Below, one piece after another: positions 1 to 6,334 of a stretch of DNA of 47,777 nt; position 1 is the first letter of the stretch; the number at the start of each line of letters is the position of its first letter. Both the position numbers and the translations under genes were made by a program. Origin of the DNA: Paraburkholderia podalyriae. Lineage in GTDB: Bacteria; Pseudomonadota; Gammaproteobacteria; Burkholderiales; Burkholderiaceae. Location: positions 1-47,777 of the forward strand of contig NZ_VZQQ01000048.1 in the NCBI RefSeq assembly GCF_014397785.1. The letters run 5' to 3'. The notes beneath the pieces are model-generated. The model ran no database searches. It saw nothing but the letters and a program-made list of their open reading frames with translations, and was not told where the DNA came from.

Positions 1-147
1 CAGCCTCCTTAGGGAATGCGACCATCTCTAGATTGTAGTCATTGGCGGCCGGACTGGCTCAACTCGAGAAGACGGGTTACAGCCCGAACGGCTGCGTCAA
101 CGAACGGCCACTATGTTGCTCAACCGTGCGCCGTCGCTTCTGCTATC

Positions 148-183
148 GCACGACAGTGGTGCTGCACTGCACCGCCGTCGTGC
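148..183 (+). promoter_or_regulatory. Two NtrC-type sites upstream of the nitrate transporter
   Basis: Two exact matches to the NtrC half-site arrangement GCAC-N7-GTGC lie at 148-162 and 169-183, 21 bp apart and so on the same helix face. They sit about 50-80 bp upstream of the sigma-54 element at 228. NtrC is known to bind tandem sites of this form as oligomers upstream of sigma-54 promoters. Function is inferred from motif, spacing and position. Nothing else recognisable, and no gene, lies in 1-147. Confidence 0.72.
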
Positions 184-227
184 GTGACTACGGTTGTCTC
201 GCATGCCGCACAACGAATTCCGCGGCA

Positions 228-243
228 TGGCACGGCATGTGCG
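228..243 (+). promoter_or_regulatory. Candidate sigma-54 promoter for the nitrate transporter
   Basis: TGGCACG, four bases, then GTGC: the GG (229-230) and GC (241-242) are separated by exactly 10 bases, as RpoN promoters require. The -12 element departs from TTGC by one base, so it may be weaker than the copy at 1923. Transcription would start near 254, just ahead of the first leader hairpin at 256. Confidence 0.65.
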
Positions 244-255
244 TGTAGAGCCCGC

Positions 256-328
256 ATAGGATCAAAGTCGACCTATCTTCATTCGAATCAATAGCAGCAT
301 CCCAACAGGCTTTTGGACAACGGCGTCC
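256..328 (+). promoter_or_regulatory. ANTAR-type antiterminator leader 1 (two hexaloop hairpins)
   Basis: Hairpin P1 (256-276) has stem ATAGG(A)TC/GACCTAT and the six-base loop AAAGTC. Hairpin P2 (315-328) has stem GGAC/GTCC and loop AACGGC. Both loops have A at position 1 and G at position 4, the signature of RNAs bound by ANTAR proteins such as NasT and NasR. P2 shares bases with the terminator at 323-369, so the two folds exclude each other. Inferred role: nitrate-released antitermination of the transporter mRNA. Confidence 0.75.
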
Positions 329-369
329 CCTGAAACCGGTCATCTGACCCGGTTCGCGGGACGCTTTTT
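323..369 (+). terminator. Attenuator terminator before the nitrate transporter
   Basis: GCGTCCC (323-329) pairs with GGGACGC (358-364), and an inner stem AACCGG (334-339) pairs with CCGGTT (349-354). Five Ts follow at 365-369. It lies 16 nt before the transporter start and uses the 3' arm of leader hairpin P2, which marks it as a regulated attenuator rather than an end-of-gene terminator. Confidence 0.78.
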
Positions 370-385
370 CATTTTTGGAACGACG

Positions 386-1720
386 ATGACGGACAAGGCA
401 ACTCGCATTGAACTTTTCAGCCTGCTCGCACCGCCAATGCGCGCTTTCCATCTGACGTGGATGGCGTTCTTCGTCTGCTTCTTTGCCTGGTTCTCCTGTG
501 CGCCATTGATGCCGCTGATCAAAAGCGAATTCGGGCTTTCCGTCGACCAGGTCGCGAATATCAGCATCGCCGCGGTCGCGGTGACGATACTCGTGCGGCT
601 GGTGATTGGTCCGCTATGCGACCGCTACGGCCCGCGCAAGATGTACTGCGCCCTGATGCTCGCGGGTGCATTTCCGGTGCTGGGCGCCGCACTCTCCACG
701 GGCTACGAGAGCTTCCTGCTGTGCCGCCTGTGCATTGGCGCGGTGGGCGCATGCTTTGTCATTAGCCAGTATCACACCTCGATGATGTTCGCGCCGAACG
801 TAGTTGGCACTGCCAATGCCGCGACGGCCGGGTGGGGCAACACCGGGGCGGGTGCTGCGCAAGTACTCGTGCCGCTGCTGCTGGCAGCGATCATGGCGCT
901 CGGCGCTGGGCAGTCGTCGGCGTGGCGCCTGGCGCTGGTGCTGCCGGCCCTTGCGATGCCTGTTATGGCGATATTTTATTGGCGCTTCACGCAGGATTGC
1001 CCGCAAGGAAACGTTGCGGAACTGCGGGCGCGCGGAATCGCGGTCGAAGGTGGCAAGAAGGGCGGGTGGGCGAGCTTCCGGGCGGCCTGCGCGAACTATC
1101 GCGTGTGGATGCTGTTCATTACCTACGCCGCGTGTTTCGGCGTCGAGGTCTTCATTCACAACATCGCAGCGATCTATTACGTCGATCATTTTCATCTGTC
1201 GCTGAAGGCTGCGGGCATTGCCGCTGGCAGCTTCGGGCTGCTCGCGCTGTTCGCCCGCGCGTTGGGCGGCTGGCTGTCGGACAAGGCTGCCGCGCATCGC
1301 GGCCTCGGCGTTCGCGCGACCTTGCTCTGCGTGCTGATGGTCGGCGAAGGGCTCGGCCTGATGTGCTTCGCGCACGAGGATAGCATCGCACTCGCTCTCG
1401 TCGCCATGCTCGTTTTCGGTCTGTTCACGCACATGGCCTGCGGAGCGACCTACGCACTGGTTCCGTTCATCGACCGTAAGGCGCTGGGTGGCGTGGCCGG
1501 CATCATCGGCGCGGGAGGCAATGTCGGCGCGGTGGCCGCCGGCTTTCTGATGAAGGGTGTCGGCAGTATCCAGCAGACGTTAGCGACGCTCGGCGTCCTC
1601 GTCACGGTGTCTGCGCTTTGCGCGCTGGCGGTTCGCTTCAGCAGCGAGCACAAGGCGCGCGAAGCGGCGCTGCGCGAGCGCGCGTTGGCCGCCGCCAGCA
1701 CCCAAGGCGTGATGAATTGA
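386..1720 (+). CDS. narK: NarK-type nitrate/nitrite MFS transporter
   Basis: A 444-residue major facilitator protein with about 12 hydrophobic helices, predicted in the inner membrane. After the first helix pair comes the MFS loop signature GPLCDRYGPRK, and the matching second-half loop is GGWLSDKAAAHRG. Glycine-rich helices such as GWGNTGAGAAQ and GIIGAGGNVGA correspond to the nitrate-signature segments of the nitrate/nitrite porter family, which supports nitrate uptake or nitrite exchange over a generic MFS. The start at 386 follows GGAA and is the first ATG after the attenuator. It faces the same way as the nir/nas genes but has its own promoter and leader, so it is a separate transcript of the same regulon. 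The symbol follows family usage; substrate direction cannot be read from sequence. Confidence 0.88.
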   Translation: MTDKATRIELFSLLAPPMRAFHLTWMAFFVCFFAWFSCAPLMPLIKSEFGLSVDQVANISIAAVAVTILVRLVIGPLCDRYGPRKMYCALMLAGAFPVLGAALSTGYESFLLCRLCIGAVGACFVISQYHTSMMFAPNVVGTANAATAGWGNTGAGAAQVLVPLLLAAIMALGAGQSSAWRLALVLPALAMPVMAIFYWRFTQDCPQGNVAELRARGIAVEGGKKGGWASFRAACANYRVWMLFITYAACFGVEVFIHNIAAIYYVDHFHLSLKAAGIAAGSFGLLALFARALGGWLSDKAAAHRGLGVRATLLCVLMVGEGLGLMCFAHEDSIALALVAMLVFGLFTHMACGATYALVPFIDRKALGGVAGIIGAGGNVGAVAAGFLMKGVGSIQQTLATLGVLVTVSALCALAVRFSSEHKAREAALRERALAAASTQGVMN

Positions 1721-1800
1721 TGGACTCGCACGGGTGCACGCGCGGATGCCTCGCAGCGGACACGCGCCGCATGGCAAAGCAGCGCACGTCAGGTGCCGCT

Positions 1801-1836
1801 GCACGCAGAAGGTGCTGCGCCGCACCAACATTGCGC
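1801..1836 (+). promoter_or_regulatory. Two NtrC-type sites upstream of nirB
   Basis: GCAC-N7-GTGC at 1801-1815 is exact. GCAC-N7-GCGC at 1822-1836 has one mismatch. As upstream of the transporter, the two are 21 bp apart. They lie about 90-120 bp before the sigma-54 element at 1923. The stretch 1721-1922 holds nothing else I recognise. Confidence 0.66.
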
Positions 1837-1922
1837 TCCGCCGCATCAGAATGCATCGCCCGCATTGAACGTTTACGCGCTGCAATACGCCGCCGCCCCT
1901 TGGCGGCGAGCTTGTTCAGTTA

Positions 1923-1938
1923 TGGCACGGCGCTTGCG
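1923..1938 (+). promoter_or_regulatory. Consensus sigma-54 promoter for nirB
   Basis: TGGCACG-N4-TTGC, a full match to the RpoN consensus, with GG at 1924-1925 and GC at 1936-1937 (10 bases between). The expected start near 1949 falls immediately before leader hairpin P1 at 1951. Confidence 0.82.
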
Positions 1939-1950
1939 TAAATGTGAGCG

Positions 1951-2025
1951 CGGATCAACGGTGATCCGGTCAGCACGCAGCAAAAAGTCTCGCTTCAGAT
2001 CACAGGTTTTTGGACAACGGCGTCC
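1951..2025 (+). promoter_or_regulatory. ANTAR-type antiterminator leader 2 (two hexaloop hairpins)
   Basis: P1 (1951-1968) has a perfect six-pair stem CGGATC/GATCCG around loop AACGGT. P2 (2012-2025) has stem GGAC/GTCC around loop AACGGC, identical to P2 of leader 1. Both loops have A1 and G4, the ANTAR-protein recognition pattern. P2 overlaps the 5' arm of the terminator at 2019, so binding would block terminator formation. The shared 20-nt core with leader 1 implies one regulator, presumably NasT, which is not in this window. Confidence 0.82.
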
Positions 2026-2070
2026 CCGAATTCAGTCGCACTTGCGATTGCATCCGCGGGACGCCTTTTT
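2019..2070 (+). terminator. Attenuator terminator before nirB
   Basis: GGCGTCCC (2019-2026) pairs with GGGACGCC (2058-2065). A second stem with a G-U pair, about 2034-2040 with 2043-2049, lies inside it, and TTTTT follows at 2066-2070. It ends 16 nt before the nirB start chosen here. The open frame upstream to 1793 therefore cannot be the protein start, since it would run through promoter and attenuator. Confidence 0.82.
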
Positions 2071-2086
2071 ATTTGCCGGACAAAAC

Positions 2087-4666
2087 ATGGCGCGAACCAC
2101 GTTGGAAATGGATGAGACCCCGGTCACGAACGTTGTTGTCGTTGGCCACGGGATGGTCGGCCACAAGCTTCTCGAATGTCTGCTGGACGACCCGCGATCC
2201 GCGCTGAATATCACCGTGCTTTGCGAAGAACCGCGTCCCGCGTATGACCGCGTGCACCTGTCCGAATTCTTTTCCGGCAAGTCGGCGGAGGACCTGTCGC
2301 TTGTCGAACCGGGCTTCTTCGAGCGCGAGAACGTGCAGCTGCTGCTCGGCACGAAGGCAGTCTCGATCGACCGGGAGGCCCACACCGTCAGCCTTTCGAG
2401 CGGCGAGGCGCTGTCCTACGACAAACTCGTGCTCTCCACAGGTTCCGTGCCGTTCGTTCCGCCGACGGCTGGCGGCGATCGCCATGACTGCTTTGTCTAT
2501 CGCACCATCGAAGATCTCGAAGCGATGCGGGCTTGCGGCGCGCGGGCGAAGTCGGGTGTCGTGGTCGGCGGCGGCCTGCTCGGCCTCGAGTGCGCGAAGG
2601 CACTGCACGATATGGGGCTGGCCGCGCATGTCGTTGAGTTTGCGCCGCGCCTGATGGCGGTGCAGGTCGACGAAGGCGGGGGCCGCGTGCTGCGCACCCG
2701 GATCGAGGAACTGGGCGTGCAGGTCCACACCGGCAAGCACACGCTTGCGATCGTCGACGGCGAGTCGGGCGCGCACCGCATGCAGTTCGCCGACGGCACG
2801 CATCTCGACACCGACATGATCGTGTTTTCCGCCGGCATCCGTCCGCGCGACGAGATTGCCCGCGCCTGCGGCCTCGAACTCGGGCCGCGCGGCGGCGTCG
2901 CGATCGATGCAAGCTGCCGCTCGAGCGACCCCGACATCTACGCAATCGGCGAATGCGCAGCGTGGAACGGCATGGTGTACGGGCTGGTCGCGCCTGGCTA
3001 CGACATGGCGCGCGTCGCCGCGAAGCATCTGCGCGGTGATGACGCGGGCTTCACCGGTGCGGACATGAGCACCAAGCTCAAATTGATGGGCGTGGACGTC
3101 GCAAGCATCGGAGATGCGCACGGCAAGACGCCGGGCAGCCGCACGTACCAGTTCAGCGACGAACGCAAACAGGTCTACAAGAAGCTGGTGGTGTCGGAGT
3201 GCGGCAAGCAGCTGCTCGGCGCCGTCATGGTGGGCGATGCGACCGAATACGGCACGCTGCTGCAGATGATGCTCAACAGCATCGAGTTGCCCGAAGCACC
3301 GGAATTCCTGATCCTGCCGCAAAGCGACGGCAAGGCGAAGCCTGGGCTCGGCGTCGACGCGCTGCCCGACGGCGCGCAGATCTGCTCGTGCAACAACGTC
3401 TCCAAAGGAGAAATCTGCGCGGCGGTTTGCGCGGGCGCGACCGACATTGGCGGCGTGAAGAGCACAACCTGCGCCGGCACCTCGTGCGGCGGCTGCGTGC
3501 CGCTCGTCACCCAGGTGATGAAGGCCGAGATGAAGAAACTGGGCCTCGCGGTCAGCAACCACCTGTGCGAGCACTTTTCGTACTCGCGGCAGGAGCTGTA
3601 CCACATCGTGCGCGTCGAACGCATCAAGACCTTCGCCGCGCTGCTGGAAAAGCATGGCCATGGCCTTGGCTGCGACATCTGCAAGCCGGCCGTCGCGGGC
3701 ATCCTGGCGTCGTGCTGGAATGAGTTCGTGCTCAAGAAAGAACACGCCGGCCTGCAGGACTCCAACGACTACTACCTTGCCAATATCCAGCGTGACGGCA
3801 CGTATTCGGTCGTGCCGCGCATGCCGGGGGGCGAGGTCACGCCGGAGGGTCTGATTGCCGTTGGTCAGGTGGCGAAGAAATACGGCCTTTATACGAAGAT
3901 CACCGGCGGCCAGCGGGTCGATCTGTTCGGCGCGCGTGTCGACCAGCTGCCGCTGATCTGGGAAGAGCTAATCCACGCCGGCTTCGAATCGGGCCACGCG
4001 TACGGCAAGTCGCTACGCACCGTGAAGTCTTGCGTTGGCTCGACGTGGTGCCGCTACGGCGTCGGCGATTCGGTGGGGCTCGCCGTGGCGATGGAAAACC
4101 GCTACAAGGGCTTGCGTTCGCCGCACAAGCTCAAGTTTGGCGTGTCGGGCTGCACCCGCGAATGCGCGGAAGCACAAGGCAAGGACATCGGCATCATCGC
4201 GACCGAAACGGGATGGAACCTGTATGTGTGCGGCAACGGCGGGATGAAGCCGCGCCACGCCGAGCTGCTCGCGTCGGATCTGGATCGTGAGACGCTGGTG
4301 CGCTACATCGACCGCTTCCTGATGTTTTACGTGCGCACCGCGGACCGTCTGCAGCGCACCAGCGTATGGCGCGAGAACCTCGAGGGCGGGCTTGACTACC
4401 TGATCGACGTCGTCGTGCACGACAAACTGGGACTCGCTGCGGAGCTGGAGGCGGAAATGCAGCACGTGGTGAGTACCTATGAGTGCGAGTGGAAGAAGGC
4501 CGTGACCGATCCTGAAACGCGCAAGCGCTTCCGCCATTTCGTCAACAGCGACAAGCTCGACGAGAACGTAACCTTCGTCGAGGAGCGGGGCCAGATTCGT
4601 CCGGCGACGCCGGCAGAGCGGCAAGCGAAGCAATTCCCGATACCTGTGGTCGTCGAGACCGTCTGA
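2087..4666 (+). CDS. nirB: Assimilatory NAD(P)H nitrite reductase, large subunit
   Basis: An 859-residue enzyme that reduces nitrite to ammonium with six electrons from NAD(P)H in the cytoplasm. Domain order: an FAD-binding fold with VVVVGHGMVG near residue 16; an NAD-binding fold (VVGGGLLGLECAK); a BFD-type [2Fe-2S] domain with Cys433, Cys435, Cys467 and Cys470; a ferredoxin-like half-domain; and a siroheme/[4Fe-4S] domain with Cys649-X5-Cys655 and Cys689-X3-Cys693. The length is normal for NirB. The frame is open back to 1793, but the promoter and attenuator place the start at 2087; ATG 2108 is a possible alternative. NirD follows 33 bp downstream, so it heads a nirBD-flavoprotein-nasA operon. 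Confidence 0.95.
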   Translation: MARTTLEMDETPVTNVVVVGHGMVGHKLLECLLDDPRSALNITVLCEEPRPAYDRVHLSEFFSGKSAEDLSLVEPGFFERENVQLLLGTKAVSIDREAHTVSLSSGEALSYDKLVLSTGSVPFVPPTAGGDRHDCFVYRTIEDLEAMRACGARAKSGVVVGGGLLGLECAKALHDMGLAAHVVEFAPRLMAVQVDEGGGRVLRTRIEELGVQVHTGKHTLAIVDGESGAHRMQFADGTHLDTDMIVFSAGIRPRDEIARACGLELGPRGGVAIDASCRSSDPDIYAIGECAAWNGMVYGLVAPGYDMARVAAKHLRGDDAGFTGADMSTKLKLMGVDVASIGDAHGKTPGSRTYQFSDERKQVYKKLVVSECGKQLLGAVMVGDATEYGTLLQMMLNSIELPEAPEFLILPQSDGKAKPGLGVDALPDGAQICSCNNVSKGEICAAVCAGATDIGGVKSTTCAGTSCGGCVPLVTQVMKAEMKKLGLAVSNHLCEHFSYSRQELYHIVRVERIKTFAALLEKHGHGLGCDICKPAVAGILASCWNEFVLKKEHAGLQDSNDYYLANIQRDGTYSVVPRMPGGEVTPEGLIAVGQVAKKYGLYTKITGGQRVDLFGARVDQLPLIWEELIHAGFESGHAYGKSLRTVKSCVGSTWCRYGVGDSVGLAVAMENRYKGLRSPHKLKFGVSGCTRECAEAQGKDIGIIATETGWNLYVCGNGGMKPRHAELLASDLDRETLVRYIDRFLMFYVRTADRLQRTSVWRENLEGGLDYLIDVVVHDKLGLAAELEAEMQHVVSTYECEWKKAVTDPETRKRFRHFVNSDKLDENVTFVEERGQIRPATPAERQAKQFPIPVVVETV

Positions 4667-4699
4667 CCATTCACCACAACCTGACGTGAGGAACCCAGC

Positions 4700-5053
4700 A
4701 TGAACAACGATCGACTTCCACAATCCTGGATGCCCGTGTGCGCGCTCGACGACATCGTTCCGAATACGGGCGTCTGCGCGCTCGTGAACGGCGAGCAGGT
4801 CGCGGTATTTCACGTGACCACCGGCGACGCGGAAGCGGGCATCTATGCGATCGACAACTTCGACCCGGGTTCGCAGGCGGCGGTGCTCTCGCGCGGACTG
4901 ATCGGCAACCTCGGCGCGCGCATCGTGGTGGCCTCGCCGATCTACAAGCATCACTTCGATCTGCGCACCGGTGAGTGCCTCGAGGCGCCCGAAAATTCCG
5001 TCAACGCGTACCCGGTGCGCGTTGAGAGCGGTAAGGTGTGGGTCGCCGCATGA
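4700..5053 (+). CDS. nirD: Nitrite reductase (NAD(P)H) small subunit
   Basis: A 117-residue protein of the Rieske-like NirD family that partners NirB. As in many NirD proteins the fold is kept (IYKHHFDLRTGECLEAP, then a closing strand ending KVWVAA), but a Rieske cluster ligand pair CxH...CxxH is not present, so it is unlikely to carry a [2Fe-2S] centre. A GTGAGG-type ribosome site precedes the ATG. Its stop overlaps the next start by four bases (ATGA at 5050-5053), which indicates translational coupling to the flavoprotein gene. Confidence 0.92.
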   Translation: MNNDRLPQSWMPVCALDDIVPNTGVCALVNGEQVAVFHVTTGDAEAGIYAIDNFDPGSQAAVLSRGLIGNLGARIVVASPIYKHHFDLRTGECLEAPENSVNAYPVRVESGKVWVAA

Positions 5054-6321
5054 GACACGAATACGCCGGGCGAACCTCTGCAGGCGCATCGCCCAGCACG
5101 CCGGCGCGTGCGCGGCTGGTGGTGGTCGGCAATGGCATGGCCGGCATGCGCACAGTCGAGGAACTGCTGAAGCTCGCGCCGGACCTCTACGACATCACCG
5201 TATTCGGCGCCGAGCCGTACGGCAACTACAACCGCATCCTGTTGTCGCCGGTACTCGCGGGCGAGAAGCGTGTCGACGAGATCATCCTCAATACACGTGA
5301 CTGGTATGCGGATAATGGCATCCGGCTGCACGCGGGCGACCCGGTAGCTGCAATTGACCGCAAGCGCCGCATCGTGCGCTCGCAAAGCGGCATCGAGGTG
5401 GGCTACGACCGGCTGCTGATCGCGACCGGCTCGAAGCCATTCCTGATTCCGGTGCCGGGTCACCAGCTGCCGGGCGTGATCGCGTTTCGCGACATCCAGG
5501 ACGTCGAAACGATGCTTGTCGCAGCCCGCAGCCACCGTCACGCCGTGATCATCGGCGGCGGCCTCCTCGGACTGGAGGCGGCCAACGGGCTCATGCGCCA
5601 GGGCATGTCGGTGACGGTCGTGCACGACACCGACAGCTTGATGGATCGCCAGCTCGACAGGAGCGCATCTGCCCTGCTGTTGCAGACGCTGGAGCGCAGA
5701 GGCCTACGTTTCATGATGAAGGCACGCACCGCCGAAATCGTCGGGCCGGAGCGTGTCACCGCGGTACGTTTCGACGACGGCACGGAGATTCCCGCCGACC
5801 TGGTTGTCATGACGGCAGGGGTGAGGCCGAACATCGAGCTCGCGAAGCAGTCGGGCTTGCACTGCGAGCGGGCAATCGTCGTCGATGACACATTGCAGAC
5901 CTACGATCCACGTGTGTACGCCGTTGGTGAATGCGTGCAGCATCGGACGGCGACCTTCGGTCTCGTCGCGCCGATCTGGGATCAGGCGCGCGTGTGCGGC
6001 GCGCACCTGGCCGGTGCCGGTCACCGCCGGTACGTGCAGCGCGCGACGGCGACCAGGCTGAAAGTCACTGGCGTCGACCTTTATTCCGCCGGTGATTTCG
6101 TGGGCGGCCCGGATAGTGAGGATCTCGTCTTGCGCGATCCGCGACGCGGTATCTACAAGCGCCTCGTGATCGAGGGTAGCCGGGTGGTCGGTGCGGTCCT
6201 GTACGGCGACGTCAAGGACGGCGCCTGGTACTTCGAACTGATCCAGAGCCGGACCGACATTGCCCCGTTGCGCACCCATCTGTTGTTCGGCAAAGCCCTG
6301 TGCGAGGCTCAGCCCGCCTGA
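5050..6321 (+). CDS. FAD/NAD-dependent electron-transfer flavoprotein of nitrate assimilation
   Basis: A 423-residue pyridine nucleotide-disulfide oxidoreductase-fold protein, related to the N-terminal half of NirB and to rubredoxin reductases. It has an N-terminal FAD site (LVVVGNGMAGMRT), a central NAD site (VIIGGGLLGLEAANG) and a C-terminal FAD strand (YAVGECVQH). No redox-active CxxC pair is visible. It lies between nirD and nasA, and family knowledge (NasC/NasB-type reductases) suggests that it passes electrons from NAD(P)H to NasA. The ATG at 5050 was chosen because it overlaps the nirD stop; the open frame begins 12 bases earlier at 5038. The exact family name is uncertain. Confidence 0.82.
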   Translation: MRHEYAGRTSAGASPSTPARARLVVVGNGMAGMRTVEELLKLAPDLYDITVFGAEPYGNYNRILLSPVLAGEKRVDEIILNTRDWYADNGIRLHAGDPVAAIDRKRRIVRSQSGIEVGYDRLLIATGSKPFLIPVPGHQLPGVIAFRDIQDVETMLVAARSHRHAVIIGGGLLGLEAANGLMRQGMSVTVVHDTDSLMDRQLDRSASALLLQTLERRGLRFMMKARTAEIVGPERVTAVRFDDGTEIPADLVVMTAGVRPNIELAKQSGLHCERAIVVDDTLQTYDPRVYAVGECVQHRTATFGLVAPIWDQARVCGAHLAGAGHRRYVQRATATRLKVTGVDLYSAGDFVGGPDSEDLVLRDPRRGIYKRLVIEGSRVVGAVLYGDVKDGAWYFELIQSRTDIAPLRTHLLFGKALCEAQPA

Positions 6322-6334
6322 ACCGGAATCGAAC

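Noticed and set aside
16..294. 92-codon open frame at the left edge
   Set aside because: It spans the NtrC sites, the sigma-54 element and leader hairpin P1, has no ribosome site, and has a shadow-like composition.
2069..3745. 558-codon open frame on the minus strand
   Set aside because: It lies entirely inside nirB, is low in normal protein features, and is a typical opposite-strand shadow of a GC-rich gene.
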